Notes under the pieces: generated by a model
Seen by the model: only the letters and a program-made list of their open reading frames with translations
What the model was told of the DNA's origin: nothing
Database searches by the model: none
NCBI GenBank assembly: GCA_022072025.1
Contig: JAJVIP010000005.1
Coordinates: forward strand, 1-64,000
Reading direction: 5' to 3'
From: Elusimicrobiota bacterium
GTDB taxonomy: Bacteria > Elusimicrobiota > Elusimicrobia > F11
DNA length: 64,000 nt
Position numbers and translations under genes: made by a program
Shown: piece by piece, positions 18,798 to 30,101 of the stretch
Position numbering within the stretch: position 1 is the stretch's first letter
Layout of the letters: each line of letters starts with the position of its first letter

Positions 18798-19355
18798 ATG
18801 ATTTCTACAAGCGAATTTAAAAACGGAACTGTCTTTGAATGGGATGGTCGCATATGGCAAGTGGTTTGGTTTCAACATCACAAACCGGGAAAAGGGGGGG
18901 CTGTCATGCGGCTCAAACTGAAAAACATGAGAACCGGCGACATCATTGAGCGAACCTTCAAATCGGGTGAATCCTTCCGAGACGTTGAAGCCACCCGCCG
19001 CAAAAAAACCTTCTCTTATATCGATGGCGATAAATATCACTTTGTTGATTCTGAGACTTATGAGGATTTGGAAATATCCAAAGAACAGTTGGGGGATGCG
19101 GCGGGATTTCTTCAGGACAACATGGAAGTCCAAGCGCTTTATTTGGATGGAGAATTCCTTAATATCGAGTTGCCTGCCTCGGTTCAACTGAAGGTCAAAG
19201 AGACTGTCCCCGGCGTGAGAGGAAACACGGTATCCAATACCACCAAACCTGCCACGCTTGAAACCGGGATCGAAATTCATGTGCCACTTTTCATTAACGA
19301 AGGTGATGTGATTAAAGTGGATACCCGAACGCATGAATACGTTGAGCGCGTATGA
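18798..19355 (+). CDS. efp: Translation elongation factor P
   Basis: 185 residues with three OB-type domains, the usual length. It rescues ribosomes stalled at polyproline. The modified tip loop reads HHKPGKGGA, with the modifiable Lys retained; which modification enzyme acts is not shown here. The closing ETGIEIHVPLFINEGDVIKVD is family-typical, seen as two overlapping blocks. An AAGGAG site lies upstream. The stop overlaps accB by four bases. Confidence 0.95.
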   Translation: MISTSEFKNGTVFEWDGRIWQVVWFQHHKPGKGGAVMRLKLKNMRTGDIIERTFKSGESFRDVEATRRKKTFSYIDGDKYHFVDSETYEDLEISKEQLGDAAGFLQDNMEVQALYLDGEFLNIELPASVQLKVKETVPGVRGNTVSNTTKPATLETGIEIHVPLFINEGDVIKVDTRTHEYVERV

Positions 19356-19780
19356 ACTCCTCCACTGTTTCCAAACTTCAAGAGCTATTGCAAGTGGCCA
19401 AAAGACATGGCCTCATGGAAATGGTTTGGAAAGAAGGCGATGTCAAAATCGCCTTTCGTCGGGGTGGGGAAGAAAAATCGATTGCCATCTCACCGGAGTC
19501 CCCAGTTCCTCAGGACACTCCTGAAACGACTCCTGAGCGCATTTTGGTTAAATCTCCTATCGTCGGAACATTCCGAAGGTCATCGGGGAAAGGGCGTCCT
19601 CCTTTGGTTTTGGTGGGGAACAATATCAAACCCGGGGATCCTTTGGGCGTGGTTGAGTGCATGAAAATTCCCACCGATGTGGTGAGTTTTATCGCGGGAG
19701 AAATAAAAGAAATTTTGGTCGAAGATGGCCAACCGGTTGAATACGGCCAACCCTTGTTTTCAATAGAGGCCCATGTTTAA
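19352..19780 (+). CDS. accB: Biotin carboxyl carrier protein of acetyl-CoA carboxylase
   Basis: 142 residues: a helical N-terminal region, a short Pro/Thr-rich linker, then a biotinyl domain (about 65-142). The biotinylation site reads ECMKIP, with the modified Lys intact but Cys in the position where most carriers have Ala (EAMKM). It carries carboxyl groups between AccC and the transferase for fatty-acid synthesis. It overlaps accC by eight bases; accA and accD are elsewhere. Confidence 0.93.
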   Translation: MNSSTVSKLQELLQVAKRHGLMEMVWKEGDVKIAFRRGGEEKSIAISPESPVPQDTPETTPERILVKSPIVGTFRRSSGKGRPPLVLVGNNIKPGDPLGVVECMKIPTDVVSFIAGEIKEILVEDGQPVEYGQPLFSIEAHV

Positions 19781-21143
19781 AAAAGTTTTGATCGCGAACC
19801 GCGGCGAAATCGCCGTTCGGGTGATTCGGGCCTGCCGAGAAATGGGTATTTTAACTGTGGCCGTTCATTCCGAGGTGGACCGTGAATCTCTTCATGTGAA
19901 GCTGGCGGACGAATCGGTTTGTATTGGCCCCGCCGCCGCCGCTGATAGTTATCTAAATATTCCCGCCATTATCTCCGCCGCTGAAATTACTGGGGCCGAT
20001 GCCATTCATCCCGGGTATGGTTTCCTTTCTGAAAATGCGCATTTCGCTGAAGTGTGCGAATCCTGCAAAATTAAATTTATCGGTCCAACGGCGGCTTCCA
20101 TTATGAGTATGGGAGACAAACTCGAGGCCCGGCGACTTGTTCAAAATTATGCTGTGCCTGTTTTGCCGGGGTCCGACGGGCCTGTTGATCCCGAAGACCC
20201 CAATTTACTCAAGTTGGCCAAAAAGATCGGTTATCCGATTATGGTCAAAGCGCGCGCCGGCGGCGGTGGAAAGGGGATGAGAATTGTTCATGAAGAATCT
20301 CAGCTCAAAGACGCCATTTTTGCGGCGCAATCCGAGGCCAAAAAATCGTTTAAAGAGGCCGGGGTTTACCTGGAGAAGTTTTTGGAATCCCCGCGTCATA
20401 TCGAAGTTCAGGTGGCCGGAGATATATTTGGGAATGTGGTCAGCTATCCGGAGAGAGATTGCACCATTCAAAGGCGACATCAAAAATTGGTCGAGGAATC
20501 ACCGTCCCCTGTTGTCAGTGAGAGTGTGCGGAAGAAACTTGGCAAAGCAGCGCGGCGGGCCACCCGTGCGGTCAAGTATGTCACAGTGGGGACCATTGAA
20601 TTTCTCTATGATGGAAAAAAAGAGTTTTATTTCTTGGAGATGAACACGCGCATTCAAGTTGAGCACCCGATCACTGAGATCGTAACGGGAATTGATCTCA
20701 TTAAAGAACAAATTCGCTTGGCGGCCGGAGAGAAGTTGGGGTACGATAAAAACGACGTCAAAATTTTGGGACACGCCATTGAATGCCGTATTAATGCGGA
20801 AGATCCCGATCGCAATTTCGCTCCCTCCCCCGGAAAAATTTCCGGACTCGTTTTACCCGGCGGCCCTGGGGTCCGTGTCGACACGCATGTCTACGCGGGA
20901 TACACCGTTCCCACCCATTATGACAGCTTACTGGGGAAACTGATTGTTGGGTCGACGAGAGGGCGGCAGGCCGCTATCTCTCGCATGGAACGGGCCTTAA
21001 AAGAGTTTCAGGTGGAGGGCGTCAAAACGACCGTTCCTTTTCACCAAAAAGTGATGGCCCATCCGGCCTTTCGAAGTGGGACCTTCGCCACAAATTTCAT
21101 TGAAAAATTCATGAGTCAAACCAATGGCAACCGCAAACCATAA
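19773..21143 (+). CDS. accC: Biotin carboxylase of acetyl-CoA carboxylase
   Basis: 456 residues, an ATP-grasp enzyme that carboxylates biotin on AccB. Signatures are [20 protein letters not shown] at the start, [15 protein letters not shown], the Gly-rich [12 protein letters not shown] loop, [24 protein letters not shown] and NAEDP. Its end overlaps the gmhA start by 20 bases. Product and partner are certain; regulation is not visible. Confidence 0.97.
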   Translation: MFKKVLIANRGEIAVRVIRACREMGILTVAVHSEVDRESLHVKLADESVCIGPAAAADSYLNIPAIISAAEITGADAIHPGYGFLSENAHFAEVCESCKIKFIGPTAASIMSMGDKLEARRLVQNYAVPVLPGSDGPVDPEDPNLLKLAKKIGYPIMVKARAGGGGKGMRIVHEESQLKDAIFAAQSEAKKSFKEAGVYLEKFLESPRHIEVQVAGDIFGNVVSYPERDCTIQRRHQKLVEESPSPVVSESVRKKLGKAARRATRAVKYVTVGTIEFLYDGKKEFYFLEMNTRIQVEHPITEIVTGIDLIKEQIRLAAGEKLGYDKNDVKILGHAIECRINAEDPDRNFAPSPGKISGLVLPGGPGVRVDTHVYAGYTVPTHYDSLLGKLIVGSTRGRQAAISRMERALKEFQVEGVKTTVPFHQKVMAHPAFRSGTFATNFIEKFMSQTNGNRKP

Positions 21144-21723
21144 AGAATCCATCTTGGGGACCATCGCGGAAGCCAGCGCTGTTCTCTCAAAGATGTCGCA
21201 GCAAGTCGACTTGCTGGACAGTCTGGCTTCTGTGTTGATAAAGGCCTATTCCCAGGGGCATAAGATGGTTTTATTCGGAAATGGCGGGTCCGCCGCGGAT
21301 GCGCAGCACCTGGCGGCCGAAATGGTCGGCAGTTATGCGAATCGGTCGCGTCCTGCTCTTCCGGCTTTGGCGTTAACCACCGACACCTCCGCTCTCACCG
21401 CGATTGGAAATGATTATTCATATGACGACGTTTTTTCCAGGCAAGTGGAAGCCCTGGTGGATGTTGGAGATGTGGTCATCGGAATTTCCACCAGCGGGAA
21501 TTCAAAAAATGTGATCAAGGCCATTCAAGCGGCCAGAAAACAGGGCGCAGTGACAGTGGGATTTACGGGTGAAACAGGAGGGCAGTTAAAAGCGGAATGT
21601 GATTATTGTTTTTGCGCCCCTTCCAAAATAACGTCGCACATTCAACAATGTCATATCACGGCCGGACACATCTTATGCGGCCTTGTTGAAGAAGCCATGG
21701 TTTTAAACCCATTAAAAGTTTAA
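21124..21723 (+). CDS. gmhA: Phosphoheptose isomerase (SIS domain)
   Basis: 199 residues. Converts sedoheptulose 7-phosphate to heptose phosphate, the first step to the heptose of LPS inner core. A single SIS domain shows [30 protein letters not shown] and a C-terminal [11 protein letters not shown] metal-site segment, all typical of GmhA rather than sugar-phosphate DiaA-like proteins. The gene for heptose-phosphate nucleotidyl transfer follows directly, which supports an outer membrane with LPS. Confidence 0.88.
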   Translation: MATANHKESILGTIAEASAVLSKMSQQVDLLDSLASVLIKAYSQGHKMVLFGNGGSAADAQHLAAEMVGSYANRSRPALPALALTTDTSALTAIGNDYSYDDVFSRQVEALVDVGDVVIGISTSGNSKNVIKAIQAARKQGAVTVGFTGETGGQLKAECDYCFCAPSKITSHIQQCHITAGHILCGLVEEAMVLNPLKV

Positions 21724-21752
21724 TTCAAAAAAAAATCTGCACCTGGGCGCAA

Positions 21753-22193
21753 TTGGGGCGGCGTTTGGCCCAAGAGCGCAGGAAAAAAAGAACCATTGTT
21801 TTTACCAACGGTTGCTTTGATTTGATCCATGCCGGGCATTTAAAAATTTTTTTGGAATGTAAAAAGAAGGGCGATGTGTTGGTTTTGGGGCTCAACTCCG
21901 ATTCCTCCGTTCGGCGAATTAAAGGTCCGAAGCGTCCCATTATTACAGAACAGGATCGGGCCCTGTTGCTTGCCGGTTTTGAGCCCATCGATTATGTGGT
22001 CATTTTCAAAGAGGATACCCCTGAGCGACTGATTCAATGGGTTAAACCGGATGTCTTGATCAAAGGTGGCGATTGGAAGGCCAGCGAGATTGTTGGAAGT
22101 GATGTGGCTAAAAAGGTGGTCCGAATTCCTTTGGTTAAGGGGCGTTCAACCAGCGAAATTATTAGACTCATCGCCCAGCGTTATGGCCAGTGA
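21753..22193 (+). CDS. rfaE2: D-glycero-beta-D-manno-heptose 1-phosphate adenylyltransferase
   Basis: 146 residues from TTG at 21753. A cytidylyltransferase-like nucleotide-binding fold with TNGCFDLIHAGHL (HxGH) and a closing RSTSEII motif. It is the stand-alone second half of HldE/RfaE; the kinase half is not here. The same frame stays open upstream, and the residues KKICTWAQLG resemble the normal family N-terminus, so the true start may be a non-standard ATT at 21723 or 21711. The gene directly follows gmhA. Confidence 0.88.
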   Translation: MGRRLAQERRKKRTIVFTNGCFDLIHAGHLKIFLECKKKGDVLVLGLNSDSSVRRIKGPKRPIITEQDRALLLAGFEPIDYVVIFKEDTPERLIQWVKPDVLIKGGDWKASEIVGSDVAKKVVRIPLVKGRSTSEIIRLIAQRYGQ

Positions 22194-22577
22194 CCCTGTT
22201 TCTCGACTCCTCGACGCCAATCTCAATCGGGCGCGAGAAGGAATTCGCGTGGTTGAAGACACGGCCCGTTTTGTATGGGACGACACGAAACTTTATAAAC
22301 GATTGCGACATTTAAGACATCGGCTTCATTATTTGACCAGGACGGCGTATAAAGATTTGGTGAAAGCCCGCGACAGTGTTTCGGATGCAGGGCGGGTCAT
22401 TAAGGAAGGGTCTCGGTCCACCTTGGAAGAAGTGGTGACATCGAATTTGCACAGAGCGCAAGAAGCCGCACGCGTTTTAGAAGAATACAGCAAGGTTTTT
22501 TCTCCTTCTTCAGCCCGTTCATTTAAACACATACGTTACCGTCTTTACCAAGAGGAAAAAAGAATTTTAAAACGGCT

Positions 22578-22581
<4 letters not shown>
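22183..22581 (+). CDS. thiD2: ThiD2-type domain protein (alternative HMP-phosphate kinase)
   Basis: 132 residues from ATG at 22183, where the frame begins MASDPVSRLLDANLNRAREG, the characteristic start of the ThiD2 (TMP synthase N-terminal-associated) family; longer upstream starts would only extend into the previous gene. Other blocks are RVVEDTARF and LHRAQEAARVLEEY. ThiD2 domains are usually fused to ThiE and can replace ThiD in phosphorylating HMP-P. Here it is a separate gene overlapping thiE by four bases and rfaE2 by eleven. Confidence 0.8.
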
Positions 22582-24553
<1,972 letters not shown>

Positions 24554-24556
24554 ATT

Positions 24557-25465
24557 TTGAATCGGATCGTTTCCGTCTCAGTTCCCGCCTCCAGCGGCAA
24601 TATAGGCCCAGGTTTTGACGTCCTGGGCCTTGCGCTTGATTATCGCAATGAATTGCATGTTCGACTGATTGATCAAAAAAAAGGTTCTCCCCTGGTTCGG
24701 GTGGTGGGGGAAGGTGAAAATTCACTTCCCACCGATGAGCGGAATGTCATTTATCAGACAATGGCATGGCTCTTTAGAAAAGCCAAAAAGAATTTACCAC
24801 GCCTGGATGTGGTGTGTGTGAACCGAATTCCATTGGCGCGTGGCTTGGGTTCAAGTTCCGCCGCCTATTTGTCGGCTTTGTTGGCAGCCAATCGTCTGTT
24901 GGGAGATGTTTTTAAACCTCAGGAGATCCTTCAATTTGCGACTGAACTGGAAGGTCATCCCGACAATGTCGTTTCAGCGTTTTTGGGAGGAGTCCAAGCT
25001 TCTGGAGTGTATGGAACAAGAGTGGTCAGCGCGGCCTTGCCCATTCCCAAATTAAAAACGGTGGTGGCGATCCCAACCTTTGAGCTTTCAACCAAAAAAG
25101 CGCGAAAAATTTTGCCCAAAAATATTTCATTGAAGGATGCCGTTTGGAATCTTTCAGCCGTGGCGTTGCTACCTTTGGCTTTTGGTGGCCAGGAGGATTT
25201 GTTGGCAGAAATTCTTAACGACCGCTGGCATGAACCTTACCGGGCGAAACTGATACCGGGGTTTTTTCAGGTGAAAAAGGCTGCCCTGTCGGCCGGGGCC
25301 AAGGGGGTTATTTTATCTGGCGCCGGACCCACGATGTTGAGTTTCGTGAAACCAAAGGACAGTCGCAGAGTGGCTCAGGCCATGAAATGGGCGTTTTTGA
25401 GAGCGGGAGTTACTTGTAAAACAATGCAGTTGGAAATCGATAAAAGGGGAGCTCGGGTGCAATGA
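24557..25465 (+). CDS. thrB: Homoserine kinase
   Basis: 302 residues from a TTG start three bases after thiC. GHMP-kinase fold: VSVPASSGNIGPGFDVLGLA at the start, the ATP loop PLARGLGSSSAAYLSAL, EGHPDNVVSAFLGG, and a late GVILSGAGPTMLSF. It phosphorylates homoserine on the way to threonine. It overlaps lysC by four bases, grouping entry and late steps of the aspartate family. Confidence 0.93.
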   Translation: MNRIVSVSVPASSGNIGPGFDVLGLALDYRNELHVRLIDQKKGSPLVRVVGEGENSLPTDERNVIYQTMAWLFRKAKKNLPRLDVVCVNRIPLARGLGSSSAAYLSALLAANRLLGDVFKPQEILQFATELEGHPDNVVSAFLGGVQASGVYGTRVVSAALPIPKLKTVVAIPTFELSTKKARKILPKNISLKDAVWNLSAVALLPLAFGGQEDLLAEILNDRWHEPYRAKLIPGFFQVKKAALSAGAKGVILSGAGPTMLSFVKPKDSRRVAQAMKWAFLRAGVTCKTMQLEIDKRGARVQ

Positions 25466-26691
25466 AGCGGAAAATAGTGGTGATGAAATTTGGTGGCACG
25501 TCGGTAAAAGATACCGAACGACTCAAGCGCGCGGCTCAGCGTGTGGTTGAGACAAGTAAAAAAGGGAATCGGGTTGTCGTTGTCGTGTCCGCTCCGGGAG
25601 ATATGACCGATGATTTAATTGATAAAGCCCAAGCCATCACCTCCGAACCCGATGGTCGAGAATTGGATATGTTATTGGCGACTGGCGAACAAGTTTCTAT
25701 CGCATTGTTGTGTATGGCCATCAAGGAATTGGGCGTTCAAGCCATCTCTCTGACGGGCCCTCAAGCGGGTATCAAAGCGGACAATGTGCACACCAAGGCG
25801 CGCATCACCTCCATCCGTCCTGTTAAACTCTCAAAAGAGCTTCGGGCGGGAAAAGTCGTGGTAGTCGCGGGTTTTCAAGGACTCAACGCGCAAGATGACA
25901 TTACAACCTTGGGGCGAGGTGGCTCGGATTTGACCGCCGTTGCGTTGGCGGCGGCTCTCAAAAGTGATGTGTGTGAGATCTACACCGACGTTTTGGGGGT
26001 CTACACCACAGACCCTCGGATCGTGCCAGACGCACAAAAAATTGAACAAATTTCCTATGATGAGATGCTTGAACTCGCTGGCTCTGGATCGCAGGTCATG
26101 CAGGCCCGTTCAATAGAAGTCGCAAAAAAATTTGGAGTTGATATACACGTGAAGTCCAGTCTCGAAAATAAAATCGGCACCATGATCACCAAATCTAGAC
26201 CCTCGATGGAAGCCCCCGTCGTTTCAGGAATTGCATTTGATGGAAATGAAGCCAAACTTTCAATCACAGGTGTGCCTGATCAACCAGGCGTGGCGGCAAA
26301 GATATTTGGGGCTCTCGCCGACGATAATATCAATGTGGACATGATCATCCAGTCTTCCGCTGAAGACGGGATGAATGATATTTCTTTCACCATTCCCCGC
26401 CCTGACCTAAAGCGCGCAATGGTTATTCTCCAATCGGTTAAGAAAAGATTGGGGGCCGGCATGATTGTCAGTGACGATAGCGTCGCCAAGGTTTCCATCG
26501 TTGGGGTTGGAATGCGAAGCCATCCTGGCGTGGCCGCCAAAATGTTCTCAGCACTGGCTGACAACAACATCAATATTGAAATGATTTCCACGTCCGAAAT
26601 CAAAGTGGCTTGCGTCATAAAACAAGCCGAAGGACCCCGCGCGGTTAAAATTCTTCACAAAGCGTTTGGACTTGAGAAAACTCGCTCATGA
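25462..26691 (+). CDS. lysC: Aspartate kinase
   Basis: 409 residues: catalytic amino-acid-kinase domain (about 1-250) followed by two ACT domains (about 265-409). Motifs: KFGGTSVKD at the start, GRGGSDLTAV and YTDVLGVYTTDPR, and two ACT repeats beginning SITGVPDQPGVAAKIF and VSIVGVGMRSHPGVAAKMF. ACT domains imply feedback control by lysine and/or threonine, by family knowledge. Overlaps thrB and cimA by four bases each. Confidence 0.95.
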   Translation: MKRKIVVMKFGGTSVKDTERLKRAAQRVVETSKKGNRVVVVVSAPGDMTDDLIDKAQAITSEPDGRELDMLLATGEQVSIALLCMAIKELGVQAISLTGPQAGIKADNVHTKARITSIRPVKLSKELRAGKVVVVAGFQGLNAQDDITTLGRGGSDLTAVALAAALKSDVCEIYTDVLGVYTTDPRIVPDAQKIEQISYDEMLELAGSGSQVMQARSIEVAKKFGVDIHVKSSLENKIGTMITKSRPSMEAPVVSGIAFDGNEAKLSITGVPDQPGVAAKIFGALADDNINVDMIIQSSAEDGMNDISFTIPRPDLKRAMVILQSVKKRLGAGMIVSDDSVAKVSIVGVGMRSHPGVAAKMFSALADNNINIEMISTSEIKVACVIKQAEGPRAVKILHKAFGLEKTRS

Positions 26692-28337
26692 CCAAGCGCG
26701 CTAACAGGCGCCGACCTCAAACTCGGAGCCTTCCTTCGAGTACATCAACCGTAAAGCTTTTTGATACCACCCTGAGAGACGGAACACAGGGTGAAGGGAT
26801 TTCTATTTCTGTCGATGACAAATTGAAAGTGGCCGAAATTCTTGACCGTTTGGGAATTCACTACATTGAGGGAGGTTGGCCGGGATCAAACCCCAAAGAT
26901 GAACTTTTCTTTTCTCGGGCAAAAAAAGAATTAAAGCTCAAAAATGCCAAATTGGTGGCTTTTTCCAGCACGCGCCGGAAAGGGCGAACGGCTGCCTCGG
27001 ATGACAACATCGCACGCCTTGTTTCAGCTCACACGCCAGCTGTCTGTGTGTTTGGGAAAAGTTGGGACAGCCATGTTGTTCATGCCTTGAGAGCTTCCTT
27101 GCCTGAAAATTTGGAAATCATATCTGACACGGTTTCATTTTTGAAATCAAAGAAGAAAGAAGTCATTTATGATGCTGAACATTTTTTTGATGGGTATCGG
27201 GCGAATCCTTCCTATGCGTTGCAAACGCTTAAAGCAGCCATTGATGCAGGAGCCGATAATGTGACGCTTTGTGATACGAATGGCGGGTGTTTACCCGAAG
27301 ACATCGCCCAAACCGTTCGCGAAGTTCGGCGGCATTTTCCAAAAGTATCTTTGGGTATTCATGTGCACAACGACTCCCATTGCGCGGTGGCGAATTCTTT
27401 GGTGGCCGTCCAAGCCGGAGTTGATTTGGTTCAGGGAACACTCAATGGGTATGGAGAGAGGTGCGGCAATGCCAATTTGAGTTCGATAATCGCGAACCTC
27501 AAATTGAAAATGGGGATCGATTGTATCAGCGATTCCCAACTTCTTTTTCTGTCGGAAGCGGCTCGAACTGTGGATGAATTGGCAAATGTTGTTCCTCAAG
27601 ATAATATGCCCTATGTCGGTAATTCGGCCTTTGCCCACAAAGGGGGCGTTCATGCCTCAGCGGTGGCGCGTTCAGCCAGTTATGAGCATATCGATCCGGC
27701 GAAGGTGGGGAATCGGCGTCGAATTTTGATTTCGGAGTTATCCGGGAAGGCAAATGTTTTGGCGAAAGTCGCCGAACTGAAGCTTAATTTTGATAAAGAC
27801 TCAGACGCTGTAAGCAAAATACTTCAATTGGTCAAACAAAAAGAACACAAAGGCTATCAATATGAAGGAGCAGAGGGGTCCTTTGTTCTGTTGGTTGAGG
27901 AAGCTCTTGGGAAAAAACCTCGGTTTTTTCAATTGGATGGATTTCGCGTAACAGTTGAAAAAGAAACTCACAATGGGCAGATGGTGGCCGAGGCCACGCT
28001 AAAAATCAGCGTAAATGGGAAAGCCAAGCACACCGTCGCAGAAGGGACGGGTCCCGTGGACGCTCTTGATAAAGCTTTGCGTCGGGCTCTTGAAGATTTT
28101 TACCCCATTGTGCGTGAAATGTCCTTGATGGATTTTAAAGTTCGGGTCATCAATGCCCAAGCGGGGACGAGTGCGCGGGTGCGGGTTTTCATCAACTCGA
28201 AAGATTCCAAGTCGGAGTGGGGAACTGTGGGAGTTTCAGAAAACGTGATTGAGGCCTCATGGCAAGCCCTTGTGGATGCGGTTGAATATAAACTCTTTAA
28301 AGATAGAAAAAGGAGCTCCATCGACCATGCAAAATGA
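26688..28337 (+). CDS. cimA: (R)-citramalate synthase
   Basis: 549 residues. Condenses acetyl-CoA with pyruvate for threonine-independent isoleucine synthesis. The N-terminal HMGL-like barrel has [13 protein letters not shown] and GIHYIEGGWPGSNPKD; the GGWPGSNPKD block separates CimA from LeuA. Metal ligands lie in IHVHNDSHCAVAN. A C-terminal LeuA-type dimer/regulatory domain (about 410-540) suggests feedback by isoleucine. A separate true leuA lies at 34977-36536. The end overlaps the IlvD-like gene by 11 bases. Confidence 0.93.
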   Translation: MTKRANRRRPQTRSLPSSTSTVKLFDTTLRDGTQGEGISISVDDKLKVAEILDRLGIHYIEGGWPGSNPKDELFFSRAKKELKLKNAKLVAFSSTRRKGRTAASDDNIARLVSAHTPAVCVFGKSWDSHVVHALRASLPENLEIISDTVSFLKSKKKEVIYDAEHFFDGYRANPSYALQTLKAAIDAGADNVTLCDTNGGCLPEDIAQTVREVRRHFPKVSLGIHVHNDSHCAVANSLVAVQAGVDLVQGTLNGYGERCGNANLSSIIANLKLKMGIDCISDSQLLFLSEAARTVDELANVVPQDNMPYVGNSAFAHKGGVHASAVARSASYEHIDPAKVGNRRRILISELSGKANVLAKVAELKLNFDKDSDAVSKILQLVKQKEHKGYQYEGAEGSFVLLVEEALGKKPRFFQLDGFRVTVEKETHNGQMVAEATLKISVNGKAKHTVAEGTGPVDALDKALRRALEDFYPIVREMSLMDFKVRVINAQAGTSARVRVFINSKDSKSEWGTVGVSENVIEASWQALVDAVEYKLFKDRKRSSIDHAK

Positions 28338-30009
28338 GAATCGCTCATCAATGAGTGGAGGTATTCGTCTCAAACCAGAAGGGGCTTTGCTCCGGACTTA
28401 TTTGCAGGCTGCGGGTGTTTCACCGGAATCATTATCCAAACCCTTGGTGGGGGTGGTGACAGTGTCCACCCAGATTTTTTCAGAACGTCCGGATGCCAAA
28501 GAACTGGGAAATGCGGTGACCCTGGGAGTGGAAATCTCGGGTGGCATTGCCGTTCGGTGGGACACCGTGCGATCTCCCGATCAAATGGCGCGAGGTCATG
28601 CGGAGAGCTACAGTTTTGCTTGGCGGGACCAGTTGGCGGACTTCATTGAAAGTTGGTCCAAGCAAGAAGCTTTGGATGGATTGGTTTTGGTCGGAGATTC
28701 TCACAAAACCTTGGTGGGAATGGCTATGGCGGCCGCGCGTTTAAATTTGCCCGCGGTGATTGTGACTTCCGGAGCCCCAAAAATTCAGGCCGCGCAAATG
28801 GAGGCCAATTCCCCTGCAAAGAAAAATCATGCAGGAGATCCTTACTCGGGGCTTTCGGAGGCCCTGTTTGGCATTAAACATGGGAATGCCGCGCAAGAAC
28901 GATTTTTTAATGAATGTTTAAAAAAACTGGATGAACCTTCCACTCATACCATGGATTTGATTCTGGAGGTGTTGGGTCTTTGTCTGCCGGGCATGTCGAC
29001 GGCTCCAGCCCTATCTCCGGAAAGACATGAGTTGGCCACTGCGTCGGGAAAAAGGATTGTTTCGTTGATTCAATCAGGTTTTTCGGCCAAACGTGTGTTA
29101 TCGGCCAATTCGTTTGTGAACGCCGTGAGGCTCAATGCGGCTTTGGGTGGGTCCATTGATGTGGCTGTTCATTTGATGGCCTTGGCTCATGAGGCGGGGG
29201 TGAGTTTGCCCATTGATATGTTCGATAAGATTGCGTGCGAGACACCCCATATTTGCCGATTGAGCGGTGTGGGGTTAAAAGAACCCCATCGGATCGAAGA
29301 TTTGGACAGAGCAGGAGGGGTGTGGGCCATTATGCACGCTTTGAAGGACCAAGTGGCTCCCGCCACCACAGTGGCTGGCAAAGGGGCTTCTGAATTGGCA
29401 CGATCAGCTTCCATTAAAGACACGCATGTGATTTTGGGCAATCGTCCTTACGCCAAACAAAGCGGTTTGGCTGTCTTACGCGGGAATTTGGCCCCACGAG
29501 GGGCGGTCTTTTTGCTGAATCAGGTATATCCGGTCTTGGTGAATTTTCATGGTACCGCCGCTGTTTTCGACAGCGAAATTGACGCGGTGCGTGCGGTCAT
29601 GGAAGGGAAAATTAAAAAGGCTTTCGCCATTGTGGTTCGACTTCAAGGACCCAAAGGGGGGCCGGGCTTGAGAAAATTACGAATTTTACCGGCGCTGTTG
29701 GAAAGTCGCGGGCTGAACAAAACGATGCCTCTGATAACGGATGGACGATTGCCTGAAACGCCGACCGGATTATTTGTAAGTTTGGTTTCACCCGAGGCGG
29801 CAGTGCCAGGGCCTTTGGCCGTTTTGCGGACGGGGGATCCCATTGAAATCAACACGATCGGCCGAACCATCAGCGTGCGTTTGACGGAGATGGAACTTAA
29901 GATTCGTCAAACGCGTTGGCAAGCCCCTGAACCCAAGAGCAACAAAGGATTTTTAGGACGATATTCGCGCTCTGTGTCTGAAGCACATGAGGGCGCGGTG
30001 CTGAAATAA
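28327..30009 (+). CDS. IlvD/Edd-family protein lacking cluster, metal and catalytic residues
   Basis: 560 residues from ATG at 28327, preceded by AGGAG. The whole-length resemblance to dihydroxy-acid dehydratase is clear (KPLVGVV at 39-45, GMAMAAARLNLPAV at 131-144, ETPHI, GPKGGPG at 441-447, SPEAAVPGPLAVL). But the NTWNEINPC cluster block reads TVSTQIFSERP, the SCDK block reads DSHK (K127 kept), the third cysteine block (GSCSGMFTAN) reads PSTHTMDLI, and the SGGTRG catalytic-serine block reads PETPTG (476-481). So all expected Fe-S ligands and the base appear lost. It sits exactly where ilvD belongs, between cimA and ilvB. It may be a pseudoenzyme or carry a new activity. Confidence 0.85.
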   Translation: MQNENRSSMSGGIRLKPEGALLRTYLQAAGVSPESLSKPLVGVVTVSTQIFSERPDAKELGNAVTLGVEISGGIAVRWDTVRSPDQMARGHAESYSFAWRDQLADFIESWSKQEALDGLVLVGDSHKTLVGMAMAAARLNLPAVIVTSGAPKIQAAQMEANSPAKKNHAGDPYSGLSEALFGIKHGNAAQERFFNECLKKLDEPSTHTMDLILEVLGLCLPGMSTAPALSPERHELATASGKRIVSLIQSGFSAKRVLSANSFVNAVRLNAALGGSIDVAVHLMALAHEAGVSLPIDMFDKIACETPHICRLSGVGLKEPHRIEDLDRAGGVWAIMHALKDQVAPATTVAGKGASELARSASIKDTHVILGNRPYAKQSGLAVLRGNLAPRGAVFLLNQVYPVLVNFHGTAAVFDSEIDAVRAVMEGKIKKAFAIVVRLQGPKGGPGLRKLRILPALLESRGLNKTMPLITDGRLPETPTGLFVSLVSPEAAVPGPLAVLRTGDPIEINTIGRTISVRLTEMELKIRQTRWQAPEPKSNKGFLGRYSRSVSEAHEGAVLK

Positions 30010-30101
30010 CTCTGAGCCATCTTTTCGCCGATTTGAGGCGGAAACCCAGGACCCTCTACAAAAGGCAATTCGGGGGATGGTTTAAAGAAAAAAGGATAAA
30101 C

